Positions 1 through 6,470 are shown, counted from the stretch's first letter. The stretch is DNA of 11,629 bases from UMGS1502 sp045545435 (GCA_045545435.1 JAZQAV010000209.1:1-11629), one strand, 5' to 3'. Translations and numbers: made by a program. The notes: generated by a model from the sequence alone, not told the origin.

Positions 1-2
1 GC

Positions 3-965
3 GACCCGTTTGATAATGATGCGCTCACGCGCGTGATGAGCTCGCTTTTGGCAGGAGACGTTGACGCGTCCGACCAAAATGCAATTGTGAACTGCTATTT
101 GGGCGAAGATGAGTACATGAAAGCGTTGGCGCAGGCGCAGCCGTTGTTCAAGACCGATAGGGCGCGTGCGCTGTCGATTCTGCTGGACGTTATCGATGCA
201 ACCGAACAATCGGGTCGCTATGCCGACGATCTGGAAGTGGTGTATCGGGGATTCGATTCGTATTCATCGCGCTTGGTGTACAACCTGGTGCGCTCGGGGA
301 AGCTTGAGATTGCAAACGCGATGTTCGATTTCGGACGCTCCGATCGCAACAAGCGCGTTGAGCTTGTGCCCGACTCCCTCTACCTCTGCTATTCGTCGGC
401 AGCGTTTTTCATGGAGCAGTCGTTCGAGGGGTTCGATCAGGGCTTACGCTTGGCCCGCAAAGTCATTCAGATGGCACCAACCGTCGTGAACGGCTATCGC
501 CAGCTTGCCCGCGCATACACGCTGGTGGGCGACGTTTCGATGGCCTGCGACATTTTGAATGCAGCGCTTGAGGTGTGCGTGGGACCCATTGATACGGCCA
601 TTGTGTATTACCAGCTGGGATATGCCTATTGGAAAAAAGGCGAACCGCGCCTTGGTGCAATCTGCTATCTGAAATCGATGACGGTTTCTCCTGTTGTTGC
701 GGCTCAGGCTGGTGCCGAGCTGCGCGAGCTGATGCATGAGGAAGACTTGCCGGTGGTGGGGCGCCCCGAAATAGATGAAGGCCTTATTAAGGCAGGCGTT
801 CCTGTTGCCCCCACGGCACCCGTGGTGGACGCGCTCATGGATGGAGCTGCTGCTGCCACCGATGCGGGAATGTTCGCGGTGGCGCGCGATATGCTCACCA
901 CGGGTTTGCATTATCGTCCCGATGATGCACTGGTGAACGTGCTTCGCTCTTTGGGAAGCGAATAG
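3..965 (+). CDS. TPR-repeat protein, 5'-truncated
   Basis: The frame is open from the left edge with no stop, so the gene begins upstream; 320 residues are visible. An internal GTG at 33 is possible but has no clear ribosome binding site. The visible part is helical and repeat-like. Two adjacent helix-turn-helix units (about 490-580 and 595-690) look like tetratricopeptide repeats, with small residues and YxxLGxAYxxKGE-type spacing, and a third degenerate unit lies at the C-terminus (840-950). No signal peptide, membrane segment or catalytic motif is visible in this part. TPR proteins are protein-protein scaffolds; the partner cannot be told. The gene ends in TAG inside a terminator-like hairpin and is followed by a promoter for hisS, so it is probably not cotranscribed with hisS. 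The TPR call is fairly sure; the function is unknown. Confidence 0.75.
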   Translation, partial: DPFDNDALTRVMSSLLAGDVDASDQNAIVNCYLGEDEYMKALAQAQPLFKTDRARALSILLDVIDATEQSGRYADDLEVVYRGFDSYSSRLVYNLVRSGKLEIANAMFDFGRSDRNKRVELVPDSLYLCYSSAAFFMEQSFEGFDQGLRLARKVIQMAPTVVNGYRQLARAYTLVGDVSMACDILNAALEVCVGPIDTAIVYYQLGYAYWKKGEPRLGAICYLKSMTVSPVVAAQAGAELRELMHEEDLPVVGRPEIDEGLIKAGVPVAPTAPVVDALMDGAAAATDAGMFAVARDMLTTGLHYRPDDALVNVLRSLGSE

Positions 966-986
966 CTTCCCACGTGCTTTTTCTTT
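953..986 (+). terminator. Probable intrinsic terminator of the TPR gene
   Basis: A perfect 7-bp stem (GGGAAGC at 953-959, GCTTCCC at 965-971) has a 5-nt loop that includes most of the TAG stop codon. A T-rich run starts at 978. The 6-nt gap between stem and T-run is longer than ideal, so efficiency is uncertain. Confidence 0.45.
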
Positions 987-998
987 GCTCAAATGAGG

Positions 999-1004
999 TA
1001 CAAT
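999..1004 (+). promoter_or_regulatory. Putative -10 box (TACAAT) of hisS
   Basis: TACAAT lies about 125 bp before hisS and just after the upstream terminator. The same hexamer, preceded by a GG-rich stretch, sits before aspS (2689), which supports a shared promoter type. No good -35 is seen at 16-18 bp. A start near 1011 would give a leader of about 120 nt. Confidence 0.4.
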
Positions 1005-1129
1005 ACCACCGCGCTTGTGCCAGGTGGCGTTTTGGCTTTGCGCAGAATACGGATTCAGATGGGCACGTATGCGAGGGCTGCGCTTTCGGGCGAGCTGTTA
1101 CGCGCTTTGCAATACAAGGGGGATGAGGT

Positions 1130-2440
1130 ATGGCAATTCAGCTTCCCGAGGGAACAAAAGATATGCTGCCCGCCGAGGCGGCTTTTTGGGAGCACTTCAA
1201 AGCAACAGCGGGTCAGATTTTCGGTGCGTATGGCTATGCGCCGGTGGTAACGCCCCTTATCGAGCAAACCGCTTTGTTCGTTCGTGGCATTGGCGAGGCA
1301 ACCGACGTGGTTTCCAAAGAGATGTTCACGGCTATTTCGGGTGAGAATTTGAAAACGCTCTTGGGCGGTGGCCATATCAAAGAGAAGTCAAAGCTGTCGC
1401 TTCGTCCCGAAGGAACCGCTGGTGTCGTGCGTGCGGTGGTGCAGCACGATTTGGTTCCGCAGGGCGCGGCGCCAGTGAAGCTTATGTACGCAGGCCCCAT
1501 GTTTCGTGCGGAACGCCCGCAGAAGGGGCGCTATCGCCAGTTCAACCAGGTGGGAATAGAGTGCCTGGGTGCCGAGGAGCCCTCAATTGATGCCGAGGGC
1601 ATCATCATGCTCATGCGCTTTTACGAAGCCATTGGAATTCCGCGCGATTCGATGGAGCTGCTGATCAACTCCATGGGATGCGAGAAATGCCGCCCCAAGT
1701 ATCGTGCGGCGGTGCGCGAGTTTATTGCTGCGCATGCGGGCGAGATGTGCGAGGACTGCAATCGCCGCGCCGACATAAACCCGCTTCGTGCATTCGACTG
1801 CAAGCAGCCTGGTTGCAAGGCGGTTATGGAAAATGCGCCGCGCATCACCGACTACCTGTGCGACGATTGCCGTGAGCATCACGATACCGTGAAAAGCTAT
1901 CTTGATGCCGCGGGTTTGTCCTACGTCGAAGATCATCGGTTGGTTCGCGGTCTCGATTATTACACACGCACGGTTTTCGAGGTGCAGGCGCTTGACAGCA
2001 ACTCCGCGCAAAATGCAATAGGCGGTGGCGGTCGTTACGACAAGCTTGCCGAAGAGGTGGGAGGCCGCCCCACGCCCGGGTTTGGCTTTGCGCTTGGTTT
2101 CGAGCGTTGCGCTATTGCGCTTGAGGCGGCTGGCGTTCATTTCGACGAGCCCTCGTACTGCACGTTGTTTGTCGCATGCGTTGAAGATGCGCAGCGCGCC
2201 CAGGCGTTCTCCTTGGTGCAGCAATGCCGCGACAAGGGCGTGGCAAGCGACATGTCGCATCAAAAGCGCAGCCTTAAAAGCCAGTTCAAATTGGCAAACA
2301 AGCTCAATGCACGTTACATTGTGACGCTTGGCCCCGATGAGGTGGCAGCAGGGGCTGCAACGTTGCGCGATATGCAAACGCATGAAGAGCGCGAAGTGAA
2401 ATTCGAGGACATCGCAGAGGTGCTTGCTGCTTCCTGCTAG
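1130..2440 (+). CDS. hisS: Histidyl-tRNA synthetase (HisRS)
   Basis: This cytoplasmic class II synthetase charges tRNA-His with histidine using ATP. The protein is 436 aa, against about 420 in E. coli. Visible signatures are RPEGT at 92-96, motif 2 FRAERPQKGRYRQFNQ at 125-140, the histidine-specific motifs LVRGLDYYTR (271-280, with the catalytic-type Arg273) and GGGGRYDKL (298-306), and motif 3 GFGFALGFER (317-326). The anticodon-binding domain follows from about 345. Two features differ from E. coli HisRS: an insertion of about 13 residues at 70-87 just before RPEGT, and eight cysteines (184, 187, 207, 210, 224, 229, 244, 247), mostly as CxxC pairs in the insertion domain, which could bind zinc. 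The ATG is preceded by AAGGGGG with a 7-nt spacer. The identification is certain. Confidence 0.98.
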   Translation: MAIQLPEGTKDMLPAEAAFWEHFKATAGQIFGAYGYAPVVTPLIEQTALFVRGIGEATDVVSKEMFTAISGENLKTLLGGGHIKEKSKLSLRPEGTAGVVRAVVQHDLVPQGAAPVKLMYAGPMFRAERPQKGRYRQFNQVGIECLGAEEPSIDAEGIIMLMRFYEAIGIPRDSMELLINSMGCEKCRPKYRAAVREFIAAHAGEMCEDCNRRADINPLRAFDCKQPGCKAVMENAPRITDYLCDDCREHHDTVKSYLDAAGLSYVEDHRLVRGLDYYTRTVFEVQALDSNSAQNAIGGGGRYDKLAEEVGGRPTPGFGFALGFERCAIALEAAGVHFDEPSYCTLFVACVEDAQRAQAFSLVQQCRDKGVASDMSHQKRSLKSQFKLANKLNARYIVTLGPDEVAAGAATLRDMQTHEEREVKFEDIAEVLAASC

Positions 2441-2442
2441 CT

Positions 2443-2471
2443 GCCCGGGAGCGGGCTCTCACGCAGTTTTT
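2443..2471 (+). terminator. Weak candidate terminator after hisS
   Basis: GCCCG/CGGGC (2443-2456, loop GGAG) lies directly after the hisS stop, and a five-T run starts at 2467. The stem is short and 10 nt separate it from the T-run, so this is only a weak candidate. Confidence 0.25.
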
Positions 2472-2515
2472 ATGAAACAAGCGAGCCGCGCGGGCTGCAT
2501 GTGCGCGCGATCACG

Positions 2516-2577
2516 GCGCATCCGAGCGAATGTGTGCGTGCGCGCGAAAGGCGCGCATCCGTGCGAATGCGTGCGCG
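2516..2577 (+). repeat. 37-bp imperfect direct repeat in the hisS-aspS spacer
   Basis: GCGCATCC-G(A/T)GCGAATG followed by a TG/CG-rich tail occurs at 2516 and again at 2553, a period of 37 bp. It lies in a 352-bp spacer (2441-2792) in which I see no gene. The rest of the spacer holds a weak terminator candidate, GC-rich low-complexity sequence and the aspS promoter. Confidence 0.6.
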
Positions 2578-2688
2578 TTAATAGGATGTGCATCTGTGAG
2601 CTGGCGCGGTTTTGGCCTGCGCGTTTTCGCGCTTACTAGCGTCTTGTGTGATTTGTAAACTGCGCGATGGGCGTCTTTTTCGGTGGGG

Positions 2689-2694
2689 TACAAT
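2689..2694 (+). promoter_or_regulatory. Putative -10 box (TACAAT) of aspS
   Basis: GGGGTACAAT ends the spacer before aspS and matches the GGTACAAT context before hisS. No -35 hexamer is recognisable at 16-18 bp. A start near 2701 would give a leader of about 90 nt. Confidence 0.45.
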
Positions 2695-2792
2695 AAGGCA
2701 GTTTCAACGAGGGCGAATGCTTGCGGGCTTGCCTGTTCAAGCGTGCGTCTCAAGGGTCGATGCGCAAAAGCGCGAGGAGCATAGAGCTTATT

Positions 2793-4571
2793 ATGACGGA
2801 TTATAAAAACGCATTCTGCATGCATACTGCAACCTGCGGTGAGCTGCGCAAAGAAGATGTAGATCGCGATGTTACCCTGACGGGTTGGGCGTGGCACACG
2901 CGCGACCATGGCGGTTTGATTTTTGTTGACTTACGCGACCGTGATGGATATACGCAGGTGGTGGTTGACCCCGATTGCGTGACGGCCGATGAATTCGCCT
3001 TGGCCGAGCATTTTGGCCGCGAAGATGTTTTGCGCTTCAGCGGCACGGTTCGCTTGCGCGGCGAGGGCATGGTTAACCCCAATATGGCTACCGGCGAAAT
3101 CGAAGTGCTCGCGCGCTCCATCGAGGTGCTCAATAAGGCAACAACTCCTCCTTTCGCTATTGAAGACGGTATCGAAACCGATGAAACCACGCGCATGAAA
3201 TGGCGTTATATGGATTTGCGTCGCCCCGAGATGTACGCAAACCTTAAATTGCGCCACGTGGTTGCCCAGGCAATGCGCGCTGCGCTGAACAAGCGCGATT
3301 TCCTTGAGGTGGAAACGCCCATTCTGGCAAATTCCACGCCCGAAGGCGCGCGTGACTACTTGGTGCCAAGCCGTCCGAACCCGGGCAAGTTCTATGCTTT
3401 GCCGCAAAGCCCCCAGCAATTCAAGCAGATGCTCATGATGGGTGGCATCGAGCGCTATTACCAAATTGCGCGCTGCTTCCGTGACGAGGACTTACGTGCC
3501 GATCGTCAGCCCGAGTTCACTCAGGTTGATATTGAGATGAGCTTCGTGGGCGAAAACGACGTCATGGATCTTATGGAAGGCGTTTTCCAGGAGGTTCTTG
3601 AGGCAGCAGGCGTGAAGCACGAATTCCCGCTTCAGCGTATGCCGTGGAAAGAGGCCATGGACCGATTCGGCTGCGACCGTCCCGACGTTCGTTTCGGCAT
3701 GGAGCTGGTGGACATTACCGATTTGGTGCGTGGCTGCGGATTCAAGGTGTTCACGGGCGCGGTTGAAAACGGCGGCGTGGTGAAGTGCATCAACGCAAAG
3801 GGCGCTGGTGACTGGTCACGCGGCGATATCGAAAAGCTTGCCGAGGTTGCTGCGGCCAATGGCGCCAAGGGCATGGCATGGATCGCCTACACCACCGACG
3901 GCAAGGAAAAGAGCCCCATCATCAAGTTCTTGGGTGATGAGGTGCATGCCGCCATCAAAGAGGCTGCCGGCGTCGAGGCGGGCGACCTGCTGCTGTTCGC
4001 TGCCGATACGTACGCTACCGCAAGCGCCGTGCTTTCTGCGCTTCGCCTGCATATGGCCGATTTGCTTGGCATCGAGCGCGAAGGTCACGCGCTTTTGTGG
4101 ATCGTCGATTTCCCCATGTTCAAACTTGACGAGGAAACCAAGAAGTACGCCGCTGAGCATCATCCGTTTACCATGGTGGCCAAGCAGGATTGGGACAAAA
4201 TTGAAACTGACCCGCTGGCGTGCTCAAGCTATGCCTACGACATTGTCATGGACGGCTTCGAGATGGGTGGCGGTTCCATCCGTATTCACGATGCCGAACT
4301 GCAAAAACGCGTTCTGCGTCGCTTGGGTCTTACCGACGAGGACATCGACGAGAAGTTCGGCCATCTTATTCACGCGCTTGAACTGGGCGCGCCTCCGCAT
4401 GGCGGCATTGCATTGGGTCTTGACCGCTTGGTCATGCTCTTGGCTGGCGCGAGCTCGATTCGCGATGTTATTGCTTTCCCCAAAACCTCTTCGGCTTCTG
4501 ATCCTATGACCGGTGCGCCTTCCGAGGTTACGGGCAAGCAGCTTAAAGAGGTAAGCTTGCGTTTGCTGTAG
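2793..4571 (+). CDS. aspS: Aspartyl-tRNA synthetase (AspRS)
   Basis: This class IIb synthetase attaches aspartate to tRNA-Asp. From the ATG at 2793 it is 592 aa, the usual bacterial length (E. coli 590). Domain order: OB-fold anticodon-binding domain (about 15-115); motif 1 around FLEVETPILANSTPEGARDY (170-189); motif 2 RYYQIARCFRDEDLRADRQP (221-240); the bacterial GAD insertion (about 290-420); motif 3 GIALGLDRLVMLLAG (538-552). His39 (in RDHGG) and Gly92 (in RLRGEG) match residues known from non-discriminating AspRS. Start choice: GAGGAG lies 13 nt upstream, which is long, with a weaker AGAG at 6 nt. An in-frame ATG at 2760 after AAGGG would add 11 residues. The E. coli N-terminus aligns from about Met10, so any upstream residues are an extension. 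It is the neighbour of hisS, a common bacterial pairing, but has its own promoter. Confidence 0.97.
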   Translation: MTDYKNAFCMHTATCGELRKEDVDRDVTLTGWAWHTRDHGGLIFVDLRDRDGYTQVVVDPDCVTADEFALAEHFGREDVLRFSGTVRLRGEGMVNPNMATGEIEVLARSIEVLNKATTPPFAIEDGIETDETTRMKWRYMDLRRPEMYANLKLRHVVAQAMRAALNKRDFLEVETPILANSTPEGARDYLVPSRPNPGKFYALPQSPQQFKQMLMMGGIERYYQIARCFRDEDLRADRQPEFTQVDIEMSFVGENDVMDLMEGVFQEVLEAAGVKHEFPLQRMPWKEAMDRFGCDRPDVRFGMELVDITDLVRGCGFKVFTGAVENGGVVKCINAKGAGDWSRGDIEKLAEVAAANGAKGMAWIAYTTDGKEKSPIIKFLGDEVHAAIKEAAGVEAGDLLLFAADTYATASAVLSALRLHMADLLGIEREGHALLWIVDFPMFKLDEETKKYAAEHHPFTMVAKQDWDKIETDPLACSSYAYDIVMDGFEMGGGSIRIHDAELQKRVLRRLGLTDEDIDEKFGHLIHALELGAPPHGGIALGLDRLVMLLAGASSIRDVIAFPKTSSASDPMTGAPSEVTGKQLKEVSLRLL

Positions 4572-4621
4572 TAGCATCCAGCGCGCACCCGTCGCTTCAT
4601 GCTTGTTGAGCCCGGTTTACG

Positions 4622-4627
4622 TACAAT
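4622..4627 (+). promoter_or_regulatory. Possible orphan -10 box (TACAAT) after aspS
   Basis: This is the same TACAAT hexamer as before hisS and aspS, 50 bp after the aspS stop. A strong terminator follows at 4673-4713, so initiation here would give only a short RNA of about 80 nt. No convincing -35 is visible, and it may be a chance match. Confidence 0.25.
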
Positions 4628-4646
4628 GCGCGCAAAGCTCGCGAAA

Positions 4647-4663
4647 ATGGTAAAAAAGACGCG
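4647..4663 (+). repeat. 17-bp ATGGYAAAAAAGACGCG motif, copy A
   Basis: ATGGTAAAAAAGACGCG differs at one base from copies B and C. With copy B it makes a convergent pair about 185 bp across. The repeat extends to 19 bases in common with copy B (through GCGTT). Read as protein it gives M-V-K-K-T-R. Confidence 0.8.
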
Positions 4664-4672
4664 TTGTGTAGA

Positions 4673-4713
4673 GGACCGCGCCCCGTTCATTTGGGCGCGG
4701 CCCTTTCTTTTTT
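4673..4713 (+). terminator. Strong intrinsic terminator downstream of aspS
   Basis: CCGCGCCC (4676-4683) pairs perfectly with GGGCGCGG (4693-4700) over a 9-nt loop. Two more G-C pairs lie outside one A-C mismatch. The T-rich run 4704-4713 has nine T in ten bases. This is the best intrinsic terminator in the window and probably ends the aspS transcript. Confidence 0.85.
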
Positions 4714-4813
4714 ACGAACGACCAGGTCAGCGTTTTGCGCATTATTCTTGACTCGTGAAATCTTGCGAATTCGTCTCAGAATTGCCGCCTGAATGCGTTC
4801 GATTCTTGCATAA

Positions 4814-4830
4814 CGCGTCTTTTTTGCCAT
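4814..4830 (-). repeat. 17-bp ATGGCAAAAAAGACGCG motif, copy B (reverse)
   Basis: CGCGTCTTTTTTGCCAT on the plus strand is the exact reverse complement of copy C at 6265-6281. On the minus strand it opens a 47-codon frame (4830 to 4687, M-A-K-K-T-R, rich in Lys/Arg). That frame has no ribosome binding site and runs into the aspS terminator, so I do not call it a gene. Confidence 0.8.
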
Positions 4831-4937
4831 CAGGGGACGCAAATGTAGCGAATCATCCAAGCTGCGCCTGCTATTGTGCGAGAAGTCTCCAAATCGCCGC
4901 TTCGCGCACCCTCGTTTGCGCACTCTGGTCCGGGCGC

Positions 4938-4977
4938 CTACGTGCCTGCGTGCCTATGTGCTTATGTGCTTATGTGC
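4938..4977 (+). repeat. 8-bp tandem repeat, five units
   Basis: Five consecutive 8-bp units follow the pattern YTRYGTGC: CTACGTGC, CTGCGTGC, CTATGTGC, TTATGTGC, TTATGTGC. The last two are identical. The period is not a multiple of three, which fits non-coding DNA. Confidence 0.85.
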
Positions 4978-5126
4978 TGATAGACGAATGGTTTGCACGC
5001 GTTTTTGCTGACAGGGGCGAAGGGCACACCCGTATTTCATTAATCGCAAAATCATGTGCGATCGTTTCGTCATACTTGATGTCGGGCGTGTGGAAAAGCT
5101 TGTTTCGCGTTCGCATTGCACGATTG

Positions 5127-6071
5127 TCATTGCCACCTGGTTTGCGGGAATAGGCGTTGGCAGAGTGCTAGTCGAGCTGGGGTGGGGCCTTTGTTTTCCT
5201 TTCGTATGCGCTTGCCCAAGGAGCGTGCAATTATTTCAACAACTTGCTCGAAACGATAAATGCTCATCAACTGATTTGGGGTTACGTCTAGTACGTTGTA
5301 ACCAGCATGGATGATGGTGTTGCGACGTAGTGCGTCGGCTTGACGTCGGGTTTCGTCATGGTGTTTGGCGCTATCGTATTCAAGATCGAGCTTTGCGTTT
5401 CCCCAAACGGCATCGCCAAGCGCAAAGTGTAGCCCTGAATTTAGCTGCTCTTCTTTCGATAACTTTATGCAGCGATTCATTTCTGGCATTGGGAGGCCGT
5501 AACCGCCAAGTCGGTTTGGAAGCGTGATGCGCAGTGCCATTCTTGTTTCCATCGGAGAATTTGATTGTTCAACTACATAATTTAGGCCTGATCTCAGTTT
5601 TGACGGATGTTTCTTTGGGTACAACTCTTCAATCGATGTCAGTAAAGATTGCCGTGTTGTGATTGGGCGACGTGCTTTAATGTCGCCGCGCTGGTCGATG
5701 CAGTAATTTGCGCAAAGCATAGAGCCCAACAGGGCAACTCCTATCTCATCCGTGTATCTTGCAAGTTGAATAAAACACAGCTCAGGCGAAACGACGTATA
5801 TACCCTTATCGACCTTCCTGAACGGTGCCGTGGGTAACCTAGATTCCCAAATTCTGCACTTATGATGGGCCGAGCTGCCTCGAAAGCTTTTTGAAGGGAC
5901 GAGAACTTCGACTATTTCGTCTTCGATGCCGTAGGCGGTGAAGTCGATAGAAGCGATCGCTTGGGCCGTGTGGGCGCAGTTCGACATGGCCGCAATGCGC
6001 GAACGTGTTCCTGGTTGAGCGCAATGCTCATAAAAGGAGCGGGCGGTGTTGTGTGTGAGGAAGATATTCAT
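5127..6071 (-). CDS. Putative PD-(D/E)XK (DUF559/Vsr-like) nuclease-type protein
   Basis: From the ATG at 6071 the protein is 314 aa. The C-terminal third looks like the DUF559/Vsr-like branch of the PD-(D/E)XK nuclease fold: Glu175 in a helix (SPMET), then Asp220 (GDAVW), then LEYDS with Glu231 and Asp233, followed by a basic helix (DALRRN) and the GYNVLDVTPNQL strand-helix. The N-terminal part (about 20-150), with VSPELCFIQLA at 94-104, resembles a Coriobacteriia family I recall only as hypothetical proteins and has an AbiEi-like flavour. No signal peptide or membrane segment is seen. The gene stands alone, antisense to all neighbours. GC is low: 24/60 at 5221-5280 and 25/60 at 5581-5640, against 35/60 in aspS at 3301-3360, which suggests transfer. 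Met1 was chosen because upstream codons lack a binding site and a dyad with a -10 box overlaps this ATG. Nuclease activity is inferred; a defence role is a guess. Confidence 0.75.
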   Translation of the reverse strand: MNIFLTHNTARSFYEHCAQPGTRSRIAAMSNCAHTAQAIASIDFTAYGIEDEIVEVLVPSKSFRGSSAHHKCRIWESRLPTAPFRKVDKGIYVVSPELCFIQLARYTDEIGVALLGSMLCANYCIDQRGDIKARRPITTRQSLLTSIEELYPKKHPSKLRSGLNYVVEQSNSPMETRMALRITLPNRLGGYGLPMPEMNRCIKLSKEEQLNSGLHFALGDAVWGNAKLDLEYDSAKHHDETRRQADALRRNTIIHAGYNVLDVTPNQLMSIYRFEQVVEIIARSLGKRIRKENKGPTPARLALCQRLFPQTRWQ

Positions 6072-6094
6072 GCGCAAAAGATTATGTTTGCGCA
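6071..6094 (-). promoter_or_regulatory. Perfect dyad over -10 box and start codon
   Basis: TGCGCAAA (6071-6078) and TTTGCGCA (6087-6094) are perfect 8-bp inverted arms with an 8-nt spacer. On the minus strand the spacer contains CATAAT, a good -10, and the distal arm supplies the A of the start ATG. No -35 and no ribosome binding site are visible. An operator for a dimeric regulator, or a start-masking hairpin in a longer RNA, would both fit. Confidence 0.5.
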
Positions 6095-6233
6095 CGTGTG
6101 AAGTGGAGCGAATTCGAGATGCGTTTTGATGCTGTTGGTCTGCGTTGGAAAAACGTTGCAAATTCGGTTGCCATGAGGTCGTTTGGATTGCCCGTTTTCA
6201 AGTGGACATCTCAAGCGTGTTCTAAACCCCGAT

Positions 6234-6250
6234 TGTGGCAATCCGCCACA
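6234..6250 (+). other. Hairpin directly before a Shine-Dalgarno-like site
   Basis: TGTGGC (6234-6239) and GCCACA (6245-6250) form a perfect 6-bp stem with a 5-nt loop (AATCC). The stem touches GGAAGG (6251-6256). Confidence 0.5.
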
Positions 6251-6264
6251 GGAAGGTACGCAAA

Positions 6265-6281
6265 ATGGCAAAAAAGACGCG
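6265..6281 (+). repeat. 17-bp ATGGCAAAAAAGACGCG motif, copy C
   Basis: This copy is identical to copy B in the opposite orientation and differs at one base from copy A. It pairs convergently with copy D about 200 bp away. Of the four copies it is the only one preceded by a Shine-Dalgarno-like sequence. Confidence 0.8.
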
Positions 6282-6297
6282 ATTTGCAGTGCGATAA
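6265..6297 (+). CDS. Possible 10-residue mini-ORF on motif copy C
   Basis: The ATG at 6265 has AGGAAGG (6250-6256) 8 nt upstream, one of the better ribosome binding sites in the window. The frame reads M-A-K-K-T-R-F-A-V-R and stops at TAA. A leader peptide or vestigial gene start is possible. No attenuator or matching downstream gene is evident, so this may be chance within the repeat. Confidence 0.2.
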   Translation: MAKKTRFAVR

Positions 6298-6453
6298 GAT
6301 GCCGCAAGATGGCGAGTTGGCCAATGTGGGTGGCCTACGATCAAAAAACACCTGTTCAAACGCACTTGTTTTTCTTTGTGCTGATTTGTTTGGGTGCTTT
6401 TGTAGGTAAAGGCGCGCCGATAGATGCGATCATTGGGGCAATGGCTTACACGG

Positions 6454-6470
6454 CGCGCTTTTTTTGCCAT
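6454..6470 (-). repeat. 17-bp motif, copy D (reverse, diverged)
   Basis: CGCGCTTTTTTTGCCAT on the plus strand matches copy B at 15 of 17 bases. Its GCCAT end is also the start of the tandem array at 6466-6561, whose units repeat the GCCATC-RGGG sequence that follows copy B. Confidence 0.6.

Larger units (their letters stand above)
4714..5126. other. Gene-free stretch of 413 bp in the accessory island
   Basis: No reading frame here has both a ribosome binding site and protein-like composition. The stretch holds motif copy B (4814-4830) and the 8-bp tandem repeat (4938-4977), then the region downstream of the minus-strand nuclease-like gene. I see no clear terminator for that gene here. Confidence 0.6.

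Noticed and set aside
1001..1129. T-box riboswitch before hisS
   Set aside because: ACCACCGCG near 1006 only loosely recalls the T-box core. The conserved TGGNACCGCG and a terminator/antiterminator are missing.
4687..4830. 47-codon minus-strand frame starting M-A-K-K-T-R, very Lys/Arg-rich
   Set aside because: It has no ribosome binding site and its end lies across the aspS terminator hairpin. The start is explained by repeat copy B. The composition could fit a small basic protein, so it is kept only as a note.
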